Assembly (NCBI RefSeq): GCF_003024515.2
Contig: NZ_PYIX02000003.1
Span: forward strand, 1-64,000
Direction: 5' to 3'
From: Acinetobacter sichuanensis
GTDB lineage: Bacteria; Pseudomonadota; Gammaproteobacteria; Pseudomonadales; Moraxellaceae
DNA length: 64,000 nt
A program made the translations under genes and the position numbers. Below, piece after piece: positions 1 through 7,846 of this stretch; the stretch's first letter is position 1; every line of letters begins with the position of its first letter. The notes beneath the pieces are model-generated. The model searched no databases. It was given only the letters and a program-made list of their open reading frames with translations, and was not told where the DNA came from.

Positions 1-61
1 GTTACTCACCGCGAGTTTTACCCAGTCATATTTTTGTTACGTCATAAAACATAGTAGTTTA

Positions 62-88
62 ATAAAAAAGCCTCAATTAAGAGGCTAA
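62..88 (-). terminator. Rho-independent terminator after the DUF4238-like gene
   Basis: Read on the minus strand, a six-pair stem AGCCTC/GAGGCT (69-74 with 81-86) is followed by a run of six T. It sits 12 bases after the stop codon of the minus-strand gene at 100-1095. Confidence 0.75.
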
Positions 89-99
89 CTAACTTGTTT

Positions 100-1095
100 T
101 TATTTTAAAAAATTCTTATCTGCTGCATAAAAATAATTATGACATTGATACATTACTCTTGAATTGTAACTTTTAAACACTTCATCATCATTTACAAATT
201 TATTAATTCGTAATGAGAAGGATTCAATTTTATTTACTCCTCTATTTTTCATAGTAGCTAAAATATCGGCTGGTATATGCATAAATTTAGATAAGTTATC
301 TAAGTTATTTTCAATAAAAATAAAGTGTATAAATGCATTTTTTGTCAAATTAAATTCATATCCAAAACCATCGCCTTGTAAAGCAGCTGACCAATCAACA
401 TGCCCCCTATCTGAAAGCAGACAAACCTCTTTATCATGAGTAGCAAGATGGATTCCTATACATATATTTTCAGGGTTAAAAATATTCTTAATTATTTCAG
501 GTGCAAAATTTAGATAGTTTCCATTACTAAGCCTAATAGGAACTACCATATAGAATATAATTTTTAACCATTTTGTAAACTGTATTTGGTTTATGCTAAA
601 TTCAGATAAGACTGATTCAGGAACTTTTAAAGTGTCTATCTTTTCGAAGTAATGAGCTAAATTTTGATCTAGTGGAGTATAGTTACAAAGATTAAAATAC
701 GTGTTAATCGTGGATAAAATACAATAGGGATTACGAATTACATTCATTAATTTTGCATTAAACAAAGTAAGAAGAATCTCTTTATCCAGTTGTTCACTAG
801 CTAATACCTCTTTCGTTAATTCTTCAATTTTTTCTTCTAATTTACAAAAGTATTTTTCAAAATTATCTCTCGTCCCATCATCAAATATTTCTAATGAATA
901 CAAGTCATTAAAAGTTAGATTTTTTTCAATCTTTACCCCATCTTCTACACATATTTTATATTCCTGTGTATCACGGTTAAGAGATTCAAATTCATATATG
1001 CGTCTTTTCTTTTTATCAATCGATGGATCTATGCAATTGAGTTTCTGCTCTACCTGAGAAACATAATGTTGATTACGAGTTTTATTATTAAACAA
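100..1095 (-). CDS. DUF4238-like protein, probable element cargo
   Basis: This 331-residue soluble protein begins with a motif NQHYVSQ that resembles the conserved HYVPQ-type start of DUF4238 proteins. No signal peptide or membrane segment is seen. The rest is rich in Asn, Ile, Phe and Lys and is more AT-rich in codon use than the housekeeping genes to the right, which fits recent transfer. It lies at the far end of the element, separated from the replication gene by the repeat array, and has its own terminator, so it may be an independently expressed cargo gene. The biochemical function of DUF4238 is not known to me. The family assignment rests on the N-terminal motif and overall size and is tentative. 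Confidence 0.5.
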   Translation of the reverse strand: MFNNKTRNQHYVSQVEQKLNCIDPSIDKKKRRIYEFESLNRDTQEYKICVEDGVKIEKNLTFNDLYSLEIFDDGTRDNFEKYFCKLEEKIEELTKEVLASEQLDKEILLTLFNAKLMNVIRNPYCILSTINTYFNLCNYTPLDQNLAHYFEKIDTLKVPESVLSEFSINQIQFTKWLKIIFYMVVPIRLSNGNYLNFAPEIIKNIFNPENICIGIHLATHDKEVCLLSDRGHVDWSAALQGDGFGYEFNLTKNAFIHFIFIENNLDNLSKFMHIPADILATMKNRGVNKIESFSLRINKFVNDDEVFKSYNSRVMYQCHNYFYAADKNFLK

Positions 1096-1210
1096 TAGAC
1101 TTTTCCTTAATTAAAATTTCTAAGCTATTTATAAAAAGGGATTATAACGAGAGTTAAACAGACGTTCATACTCTAAAAGGATTTTGTTTGTTTTTATTTC
1201 TTAGGAATCT

Positions 1211-1423
1211 TTGCGATTTTGCGATTTCACCCTGTATTCCTTGCTATGTAAGGCTTTCTATTTCGCAACTATACCTTTTTTGATTTTGCGATTTGCGATT
1301 CTTAATAGCATTTTTAATGAAATCGCAATAGAATCGCAAACTGTCACAATGCTATCGCAATTAGTTTGCGATTCTTAAACCCTTATATGGAAAGGCATAC
1401 AAAGGAAAATCGCAAAATCGCAG
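1211..1423. repeat. Iteron-like array of TTGCGATT / AATCGCAA
   Basis: The 8-mer TTGCGATT occurs exactly at 1211, 1219, 1286, 1293 and 1366 on the plus strand, and as its complement AATCGCAA at 1321, 1332 and 1408. Near copies lie at 1261 (TTTCGCAA), 1353 (TATCGCAA) and 1416 (AATCGCAG). That is eight exact and three near copies in 213 bp, in both orientations, with close pairs spaced 7, 8 or 11 bp start to start. The array starts immediately after the stop codon of the DUF3987 gene and has no open reading frame of note. Closely spaced short repeats beside a replication gene are the usual layout of an origin with iterons. Function here is inferred. Confidence 0.75.
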
Positions 1424-3532
1424 TTATTCTAGTAGTAAGGGATTTAATTCAATATGTGCTGTCTTATTGATAGTCACTAATCGAACATAATTAAGTTCAA
1501 TCAACTCGCTTAAACATGGGTCGAATGCTTTAGCCTTTCTTAAATGTGATGGTGCGCCTTTCAATGCAACAACCTTAGGGATAGAAGAAACCTTATCTGT
1601 ATTACATTTGCGAATAATCCACCGAATCAACTTCTCTGTATCACTTTCCGCTTTGACTTCAATATCTGTATACATTGCCCACTCATTTAATGAATGCTTA
1701 ATAACTCCACAAGCTCCTTGTAGGGTTTTGCCATCGATTTCCTGTAAGCCCTCAAAATATGCAAATACAGTTGCTAAACGGCGTGCTAATTGGCTTGCAC
1801 GACTGGCAAATGCCTGTAGGTATTCATAGCATTTACCTTTGCCCTGTAACTCCTCAAACATATTGTAAAAAGCAAGGTCTATTTCTCTTGCTTGTTCACT
1901 CATTGGAATGACGTATCTACCGTTATACAGCTCTTGATCTGCATGAGGACGAGGGCAGCCATCTAATAAGTATTCGCAACGTGTCCAGTAAGCAATTAAG
2001 CGATGGTCATGATTAGCATTTTTATTTTGATAGACTGCATCCTGTAGCCGTGTACCTGCCAAGTTCTCAGGAATAGTGAGAATAAATCTAGGTAAAAAGC
2101 CTTGTCCTCTTAACACTGGGTCTTTCAGTGCATCGGCTAATACTTCATGCTGTCCTTGTAGATTAAACGTCAGGCGAACGTCATAAGCACGACCACTACC
2201 GTTTAAATTGGACTTTGAGCGCGTTCTTTCTACAAAACCATCATCAAATAACTTGGCATAGCCTCCAATGGCTTGAGTACGTGTGTCACCTTTCATTGTA
2301 TAGCCACCAAAAAATTGACCTGCTTCATCACTGGCAATAGAGGCATTATTGAGTACACCGTCCACATAAAGCCCTGCAATAGATTCAAGCGTAATGTCAC
2401 TATATAACGTACTGGGGTCATGTGGTGGTGGGTTCTCAGCGCAATAGGCTTCACGCTCTTTTTTATTTAATGAAGCCTGTTCACTTTTCCATTGCTCAAG
2501 GTCACTGCGATATGATTCGTATTGCATTCGTTCATATTGAATAATGGCTTTATCTGCCATATTACGGCTTGTACTTTTACGGCTTCCGCTTTGTCCCTCA
2601 GTCAATAAATATAGGCTGCATGGTTCACCTAGAGCATTAAATGGGTGTGGTGCATTTACATGAGCTTGGGCAATATGGGACATCGCGCCAATAACACACT
2701 GAGCAGCCATTGCAATAGGGGCTTGCACATATTCAGCAATGGCAAGTACAGCCTCTTTCGCCAATGGTGGCAAGGCATGAATAGGATAAGGTGTATTGGC
2801 TGCTGTTTCGGCTTGTGCCAATGGCAATAACTCGCCCCATTGACCGTGTTTAGGCAACAAAGCAATCGCTTCATGAATAAAAGCTTGTACTTCCTCAGTG
2901 TCATTATCTTTATTCAACTCAGTAAAAAACTCGCTTTCACCGATCTTGATATATTGATTAAGTAAACGGACAGGGGTGTTTTGTTTAAGCTGCTTAAATG
3001 GATCAAGCTGTATCTGTTCAGGTCTGACAGGCATGTATAACTGTTGATAACCTGCTTTAGACAATTGCTGAATGACATATTGTATTTGTTCAAAATCAAA
3101 TGCTTTGAGTTCTGTTAGATTCTTACTAGTGAGATTAGGCAACATGACCAGTACAACGGGATAACCTGTCTGAGCCACTTTAAAAAATGCCTCTACATCA
3201 TGGGTAATGATGACAGGTTTATTCAGGTGTAAATCACCATAACAGGCAAAGCCTTTTGCTAAACCATCAGGGATGATTTGAACGCGCTGTTTATCTTGTA
3301 ATACCGCACATTGTACGAGTTCCAATTGAGTGTTATAGATCGGTAGAATTAAGGGCTGCTCATACATCATGCCGTTAATATCTACATTGCATTGGTCTAC
3401 ATAGATCGGCTGTAATGGACTACCAAAGCGTTCAATGATGGGATGGCTTAAATATGTGTCATTCGATGGATTAAGTACCGTGCAATTTGCTAAGATTGAA
3501 TCAGGTTTGATGGTGGAGGCGGTGATATTCAT
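1424..3532 (-). CDS. DUF3987-domain replication protein (primase/helicase-like)
   Basis: This 702-residue protein has two parts. Residues about 28-150 resemble the Toprim-like region found in phage and plasmid primases, though the usual acidic EG motif reads HD here (111-112), so it may be degenerate. Residues about 240-700 match DUF3987, an ATPase-like domain seen in prophage and island replication proteins. A Walker A-like loop GQSGSRKS is at 313-320, with Arg in the place of the usual second-to-last Gly. The start codon overlaps the stop of the upstream gene by four bases (ATGA), implying translational coupling. The downstream end touches the repeat array at 1211-1423, suggesting that this protein starts replication there. 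The precise enzymatic activity is not established from sequence. Confidence 0.75.
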   Translation of the reverse strand: MNITASTIKPDSILANCTVLNPSNDTYLSHPIIERFGSPLQPIYVDQCNVDINGMMYEQPLILPIYNTQLELVQCAVLQDKQRVQIIPDGLAKGFACYGDLHLNKPVIITHDVEAFFKVAQTGYPVVLVMLPNLTSKNLTELKAFDFEQIQYVIQQLSKAGYQQLYMPVRPEQIQLDPFKQLKQNTPVRLLNQYIKIGESEFFTELNKDNDTEEVQAFIHEAIALLPKHGQWGELLPLAQAETAANTPYPIHALPPLAKEAVLAIAEYVQAPIAMAAQCVIGAMSHIAQAHVNAPHPFNALGEPCSLYLLTEGQSGSRKSTSRNMADKAIIQYERMQYESYRSDLEQWKSEQASLNKKEREAYCAENPPPHDPSTLYSDITLESIAGLYVDGVLNNASIASDEAGQFFGGYTMKGDTRTQAIGGYAKLFDDGFVERTRSKSNLNGSGRAYDVRLTFNLQGQHEVLADALKDPVLRGQGFLPRFILTIPENLAGTRLQDAVYQNKNANHDHRLIAYWTRCEYLLDGCPRPHADQELYNGRYVIPMSEQAREIDLAFYNMFEELQGKGKCYEYLQAFASRASQLARRLATVFAYFEGLQEIDGKTLQGACGVIKHSLNEWAMYTDIEVKAESDTEKLIRWIIRKCNTDKVSSIPKVVALKGAPSHLRKAKAFDPCLSELIELNYVRLVTINKTAHIELNPLLLE

Positions 3533-3840
3533 AATGTCACCGCCTTTTTATTTTGTGAATCTTCAAAAGCTAGTGGTAAAGCCTTTTCAATTAACTGTAG
3601 CTTCACTTTTATGTCTAAAAGAAGATTAGCAATAAGATCATTATTGAACTTATTAACCACTTGCCCGTCTTGATTTTCAAAACAGCTCCAAGTAGCCAAT
3701 ACTAAACTCATAGACTGATCTAATAAGTTTTCAACAATATCTTTAGCATTCGCACTGTTTGCATTAGGGTGTATTACAAAAAAATTATTAACTAATCCTA
3801 ATGATAATTCTAAATTTTTAGAGTTGATTTGTTTAGGCAT
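3529..3840 (-). CDS. Small element protein of unknown function
   Basis: A 103-residue predicted soluble, mostly helical protein I do not recognise. Its ATG at 3840 is preceded by an excellent ribosome binding site (AGGAGG, six bases upstream, read on the minus strand). Its stop overlaps the start of the DUF3987 gene by four bases, and its own start lies within the end of the preceding gene. This tight packing places it in the replication operon of the element, where it could be a co-factor of the replication protein, but nothing in the sequence proves that. Confidence 0.6.
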   Translation of the reverse strand: MPKQINSKNLELSLGLVNNFFVIHPNANSANAKDIVENLLDQSMSLVLATWSCFENQDGQVVNKFNNDLIANLLLDIKVKLQLIEKALPLAFEDSQNKKAVTL

Positions 3841-4231
3841 GATTGCCTCCTAGTAATTTTGAGTTGAGAATCACGCTAATTTGAGAGATTAGGGTGAGGG
3901 GATTCACTCTCGGCTTACTAGAACCGCCCTGCATATTAGGCATAGCCATATTTTGCAATGTCATCCCCTCATAGAGGGATTGCAGCCTTGTGTGTGTAGC
4001 TGAAACACTTGCACCCTGTATTTTGAGCATAGATTGAGAGCCTATGCAAAATTTAGGCACAATAAAACCACAATGACGCTGTGGGGTGACGCTAGTAAGT
4101 TTTGAGAGGTCTACAGCATAAGCGGAACGTCCACAGCTTGCAATAAGAAAAATAGCAATTGCCCAAACGAAAGCGAGTTTTAATAGGTTTAAGTATAAAT
4201 CCAGTTTTGGATTGATCTTTAAAAACAACAT
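3833..4231 (-). CDS. Small exported or membrane-anchored element protein, unknown function
   Basis: About 132 residues. I place the start at 4231 because GGAGGT lies eight bases upstream of that ATG; an in-frame ATG at 4246 would overlap the preceding gene and lacks such a site. Residues about 15-40 form one hydrophobic segment ending in an AYA-like signal peptidase site, so the protein is probably exported or anchored in the inner membrane. Several Cys residues lie in and after that segment. The remainder has no motif I recognise. It sits between the Rha-like gene and another small gene in the same minus-strand operon. Confidence 0.55.
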   Translation of the reverse strand: MLFLKINPKLDLYLNLLKLAFVWAIAIFLIASCGRSAYAVDLSKLTSVTPQRHCGFIVPKFCIGSQSMLKIQGASVSATHTRLQSLYEGMTLQNMAMPNMQGGSSKPRVNPLTLISQISVILNSKLLGGNHA

Positions 4232-4232
4232 G

Positions 4233-4922
4233 CTATACACCTCCAAACAATGTAGACAAATTGACGTTATAAACGTCTAACCATGCTTGTGATGGGTAGG
4301 TATTTACTTTTCCGTAACGATCATCATGTACCTTTTGAGGTTTTACACCATGAGATTTACACCACTTGTTTAATGGTTGCCATGTATAGGTTTGACCTGT
4401 TAAACGCTCAACAGCTAAAACGGTGGCGTTCTTTTTGCTTTGCCCGATTTGATCTTTTAAGCGTTGGTTTTCTTGTACGGCATTACTTGCCGTTGCCATT
4501 GCTGTAGCGGTCTTTTTATTACTGATATATGCTTTGGTCTTAACTGCTATTTCACGTTCAAGTTGTGCCTGTTGGAGCTGCTCATGGGTATCGGCTAATG
4601 CTCGTAATGCACTTGGTAGGTCTTGGGGTAAATTAAAAACAGGGTTCAACTGTTGTTCCAATTCTTGCCATCTATCCACGATATGCGCCGTGAACTCAGG
4701 TGATAATCGAGCAACAATAATTAATGAATCTCTCTTACTACAAAGATATTCAATATAGGTCTGATTGTTCTGTGGATGCACATATTCTTGGGGTGTCGTA
4801 GAATTTACGATACCCCCATCAATCAATGAACGAATAAGTTTTAATACATTGTCATGTGGTTTGTCTGTCAGCTCTGTAATAATACGGCTAGACATCGTTA
4901 ATATTGTTGTTAATTGGTTCAT
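4233..4922 (-). CDS. Rha-family phage regulatory / antirepressor-like protein
   Basis: This 229-residue protein starts with a segment (about 9-75) matching the Rha phage-regulator family, including the motif MSSRIITELTDKPHDNV. A Gln/Glu-rich helical linker (about 95-150) follows, then a C-terminal region (about 165-225) with WQPLNKWCKSHGV that resembles the DNA-binding part of KilA-C type antirepressors. Rha proteins are carried by lambdoid phages and islands and affect phage growth. Within this element it probably acts as a regulator of induction or replication. It abuts the AlpA-like gene upstream by four bases and the next gene downstream, so it is part of the same transcript. Confidence 0.7.
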   Translation of the reverse strand: MNQLTTILTMSSRIITELTDKPHDNVLKLIRSLIDGGIVNSTTPQEYVHPQNNQTYIEYLCSKRDSLIIVARLSPEFTAHIVDRWQELEQQLNPVFNLPQDLPSALRALADTHEQLQQAQLEREIAVKTKAYISNKKTATAMATASNAVQENQRLKDQIGQSKKNATVLAVERLTGQTYTWQPLNKWCKSHGVKPQKVHDDRYGKVNTYPSQAWLDVYNVNLSTLFGGV

Positions 4923-4925
4923 AAA

Positions 4926-5147
4926 TTAAGCCTCCAATTCTGCATTGGCTAGGCTTTTCATTTGATTCTTATGCCACTCAACGAGTTGGGCATAATCGAA
5001 GTAAACAGGGGATTGTTTTGTTTCACCTGTCTTAATTGCTTTGGGGAAGGTACTGTCTGTACAGACTAGATGGCGTAATGATTCACGACTTATATCTAGG
5101 ATTTGGCAAACTGTTTTAAATTGAACTCGGATTGGTTTAATAGTCAT
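4926..5147 (-). CDS. AlpA/MerR-like small DNA-binding regulator
   Basis: A short protein (73 residues from the start chosen here) with a winged helix-turn-helix pattern: FKTVCQILDISRESLRHLV, then FPKAIKTG and a C-terminal WHKNQM segment. This is the layout of AlpA-type regulators and excisionases, which bind the element's own DNA and control integrase expression or excision. An earlier in-frame ATG at 5159 exists, but it falls inside an inverted repeat (5154-5177) and no start has a strong ribosome binding site, so the start is uncertain. It is the first gene of the leftward block 5147 to 1424. Confidence 0.65.
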   Translation of the reverse strand: MTIKPIRVQFKTVCQILDISRESLRHLVCTDSTFPKAIKTGETKQSPVYFDYAQLVEWHKNQMKSLANAELEA

Positions 5148-5153
5148 AAAAAT

Positions 5154-5177
5154 GCCCATATATGAAAAGATATGGGC
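5154..5177. promoter_or_regulatory. 8-bp inverted repeat in the promoter region of the regulator operon
   Basis: GCCCATAT (5154-5161) and ATATGGGC (5170-5177) form a perfect inverted repeat with an 8-base spacer. It lies just upstream of the more likely start of the AlpA-like gene. The size and position suit an operator for a dimeric repressor, possibly that gene's own product. Function is inferred. Confidence 0.45.
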
Positions 5178-5229
5178 TTAGTATGTTTATGATTTTATTA
5201 AGTAACCCTAGTTAGGACTAAGCAGTATC

Positions 5230-6282
5230 CTAGGTAGGATTTTGGGAATTTGCCTTTTTTAGCCATGAGGCAACATTTTCATCACTTGGAAATTTATCAA
5301 TACCTAGTAATTCGGCTTGTGTTTTTAATGATTCATATTGTGCATATGGTTTTGAAGTATCGATTTTTGCTTGAGTTGATAAGGCTAAAATCAATTTTGA
5401 TACATTATTTTCAGCTCTTGTACTTCCTAGTTTGGATTTATTTTCAGTAGTTTGGATTAATTCCATCTCTTTAATTTTCTGCTCTTTCTCTAAAAGTTCG
5501 GCTTTCAGTTTTTCATTTTCTTTTTTGAGCTGGTCAATTATTGAGTTTTGATCTGTGAATTCATTTTTTAACTGGTCATTAAAGCCATCAATAATTCTAC
5601 CTTTACTAGATAGATATTCTTTTAACTGTGTGGATGAAATAGGTTCGGATAATTTCCCTGCATATATAGCTGAATTTAAAAAATTATACGCTTCATTAAA
5701 ACTTGGATAATTTTGATCAAAATCTGTATCATTGAAACATCTATTCATTAGGATAGGGTTATCGTTGCTTAATATACATGATGCTTCTACTAGTGAAAAT
5801 ATATCATTCAAATACAATAAAGGGACTTCTTTAGTTTGCATTAACTGGGATTCAGGCTGTAATTCTGTAGAACCACAGTTTTTATTAGTCTTATGATTTA
5901 ATGCTCTCATAATAAAACTATTACTAAAAAATTGTTTCTTATCCCAATACGTTGATTGGCTTAGTTCTGAATATCTATCAAACCCACTAATAGTTGTCTG
6001 TGGAAAAAGTTTTTCTATTTCTATATCAACTATTTCTTTGAGTAATGAATGAGCAAAATTATCACCTGACCATGTTTTATTAGGTATATCTGTAAAGCTG
6101 GATTGGATTATTTTACAATCATAATTTTCTTTATAACTATCGAGATCAATATGGATGTTTTTATTAAGCAGATATATAGCAACGTCATAAATATTTGAAT
6201 TTTTTGCCAACAAATTTATAGCATTAAATAGACTAATATAATTTTCGTCATTTTCTTGATTAATTAAATTCTGCAAACTCAT
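5230..6282 (-). CDS. Unknown coiled-coil protein of the element
   Basis: About 350 residues from the start at 6282, which has GGGAAG upstream; an ATG at 6303 is also in frame. I do not recognise a named family. The N-terminal 200 residues are Asn-, Ser- and Ile-rich and predicted soluble. Residues about 225-280 form a charged coiled coil with a heptad-like run (LKKENEKLKAELLEKEQ). The C-terminal part has the pattern RAENNVSKLILALS, then FPSDENVASWLKKA, similar to C-terminal segments of many proteins located next to integrases in genomic islands. It lies alone between integrase and regulator, with its own upstream region (6283-6436), so it may be cargo or a regulator. Confidence 0.55.
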   Translation of the reverse strand: MSLQNLINQENDENYISLFNAINLLAKNSNIYDVAIYLLNKNIHIDLDSYKENYDCKIIQSSFTDIPNKTWSGDNFAHSLLKEIVDIEIEKLFPQTTISGFDRYSELSQSTYWDKKQFFSNSFIMRALNHKTNKNCGSTELQPESQLMQTKEVPLLYLNDIFSLVEASCILSNDNPILMNRCFNDTDFDQNYPSFNEAYNFLNSAIYAGKLSEPISSTQLKEYLSSKGRIIDGFNDQLKNEFTDQNSIIDQLKKENEKLKAELLEKEQKIKEMELIQTTENKSKLGSTRAENNVSKLILALSTQAKIDTSKPYAQYESLKTQAELLGIDKFPSDENVASWLKKANSQNPT

Positions 6283-6436
6283 ACATGCTTCCCATAGCAT
6301 CACCCAAAATAGACAAGACTAAGCCAATCAGATTGGGTATCTGACTTTCGGGGATCAACCTAGACTTAGCAAACTGAATATAAACGATATTTAATTATGA
6401 TTGTGCATACTTTGGTATATTATGCGACATCAGTTG

Positions 6437-7666
6437 TCACTTAGCTTTCTTAAATTGGATAATGCTTTGGTCTGCAATCTCTTCCAAATAATTTGCATAC
6501 CACTGCATCATATTGGCTCTGTCCTCTAAATACTGAGCCTTGTTATAAACACCTGCTACACCATCCTTTACGTGTGCCAATGCAGCTTCAATATGACGCT
6601 CATCAAAACCACGATTATTTAAAAGGGTACTTGCAATGTGCCTAAAGCCATGTGGAGTTTGTCGTCCCTCATATCCCATACGGCGCAAAGCCATAATGAA
6701 AACGGTATCTGATTTAGGTTTACTCTTGTCTGATCTACTTGGAAATAAAAACTCAGAATTAGTTTCATACGTTTTTAATTCTTGCAGAATGGCAACGGCT
6801 TGTTTTGATAAAGGCACAACATGCTCACGGCGTTTCTTCATACGTTCTTCAGGGATATTCCATATAGCATGATCAAAGTTGAACTCATCCCATTTTGCTT
6901 GTCTTAATTCACTTGGACGACAAAACAACATTGCCAAAAGCTGTAAACCGATTCTTACGTCCATCGTAGGGTAGTTATTAATGGCTCTGATCAATGTCGG
7001 TAACTCCTGTTCACTGACATGCGCCATGTTTTCTTTTTTACCTTGTTGCAAATACTTTTGAATACCCTCTAAAGGATTGTAGTCAATACGACCAGTGACC
7101 TTTGCATAGTCATAAATATCTCGGCACATTGCCCGAACTCGGTTGATCTGTTCATAGATGCCTTGCTTCTGTTGAATACCTTGTAAATGATTCATCCATT
7201 CAATCGGCTTGATCGTGGTATACAAGCGTTTGCCAAAAACAGGGAATATGTGCTTTTCCAATGCGCCTTTATTTCGGGTCATGGTGTCATTCACCCAAGT
7301 ATTTACTTTGGTGTCTAACCATTCTCTAGCCAATAATTCAAAAGTAGCATTATTTTGTTCTAACTCTTGGCGTTTACGTTCTTGTTTTGAAATAATTGGG
7401 TTTTCACCCTTAGACACATCATCCAAAAGTTCTTTGGCTTTCTTACGTGCTAATTGTCCACTGATTTCAGGATAGCCACCTAAACCTAGCCATGACCACT
7501 TACCATCAGGCTTTTTATATCGAAGTTGCCATGACTTATTACCATCAGTTTTGACACGAATGTATAAACCATTGCCATCGAGTTCCCGATACTCTTTTAA
7601 TTCAGGTTCAAGATTGGAAATTACAGTATCAGACAAAGGACGGCGTTTTATTTCTGATCTTTTCAT
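6437..7666 (-). CDS. P4-type tyrosine integrase
   Basis: A 409-residue site-specific recombinase that integrates and excises the element. It has an N-terminal arm-binding DUF4102-like domain (about 1-90), a core-binding SAM-like domain (about 105-205) and a catalytic domain (about 215-395). The catalytic residues visible are R250 (CRPSELR), H339 and R342 (HGFRH), H365 (AHV) and the nucleophile Y374 (GVYNKA). Length and domain order match P4/CP4-57-type integrases, which commonly use tRNA or tmRNA genes. It lies 180 bases from the ssrA 3' end. The gene appears intact. Confidence 0.95.
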   Translation of the reverse strand: MKRSEIKRRPLSDTVISNLEPELKEYRELDGNGLYIRVKTDGNKSWQLRYKKPDGKWSWLGLGGYPEISGQLARKKAKELLDDVSKGENPIISKQERKRQELEQNNATFELLAREWLDTKVNTWVNDTMTRNKGALEKHIFPVFGKRLYTTIKPIEWMNHLQGIQQKQGIYEQINRVRAMCRDIYDYAKVTGRIDYNPLEGIQKYLQQGKKENMAHVSEQELPTLIRAINNYPTMDVRIGLQLLAMLFCRPSELRQAKWDEFNFDHAIWNIPEERMKKRREHVVPLSKQAVAILQELKTYETNSEFLFPSRSDKSKPKSDTVFIMALRRMGYEGRQTPHGFRHIASTLLNNRGFDERHIEAALAHVKDGVAGVYNKAQYLEDRANMMQWYANYLEEIADQSIIQFKKAK

Positions 7667-7672
7667 TTATCC

Positions 7673-7724
7673 GTGTATCCCTTGAGTTCAATATTTCTCA
7701 AAGGATACACAAGGGGATACATGG
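7673..7724. promoter_or_regulatory. Inverted repeats just upstream of the integrase gene
   Basis: GTGTATCCCTTGAG (7673-7686) and CTCAAAGGATACAC (7697-7710) form a 14-bp inverted repeat with one mismatch and a 10-base spacer. A third half-copy, AAGGGGATACA, follows at 7711-7721. The group starts seven bases upstream of the integrase start codon and lies between it and the attachment site. It may be an operator for control of int or a set of arm-type integrase/excisionase sites. Confidence 0.5.
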
Positions 7725-7767
7725 AAAGCAACACTATAGCTAGTTATGTTTGGTTATGTTTAGGCAA

Positions 7768-7805
7768 GAAAAAAGGCTTAATCCCTTTAGAATCAAGCCT
7801 TTTGT
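7768..7805 (-). terminator. Rho-independent terminator of ssrA
   Basis: On the minus strand the stem AAAAGGCTT/AAGCCTTTT (7771-7779 with 7795-7803) is followed by T-rich sequence. It lies about 40 bases beyond the tmRNA 3' end, inside the element side of the junction, so the element supplies the terminator. Confidence 0.6.
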
Positions 7806-7846
7806 CTTTAAAACTTGGCATATTTTGCCATGTTTTGGAAGGTATT

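Larger units (their letters stand above)
1..7846. mobile_element. Integrated genetic element at the ssrA 3' end (left end outside window)
   Basis: A P4-type tyrosine integrase gene lies directly beyond the 3' end of the tmRNA gene, a classic integration site for phages, satellites and genomic islands. All genes from 100 to 7666 are on the minus strand and several overlap or abut. They encode an AlpA-like DNA-binding protein, a Rha-like antirepressor, a DUF3987 replication protein and proteins of unknown function. No structural phage genes are visible. A cluster of 8-bp repeats follows the replication gene. I found no second copy of the ssrA 3' end within 1-7846, so the distal att site is probably to the left of the window. 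Calling it a satellite rather than a decayed prophage or ICE fragment is inference. Confidence 0.75.

Noticed and set aside
1211..1423. CRISPR array
   Set aside because: The repeat unit is only 8 bp, occurs in both orientations and has irregular short spacing, unlike CRISPR repeats and spacers.
3511..3524. TGGTGGAGGCGGTG as a possible second att copy of the ssrA 3' end
   Set aside because: It matches only the first eight bases, lies at the start of the DUF3987 gene, and lacks the rest of the ssrA T-arm.
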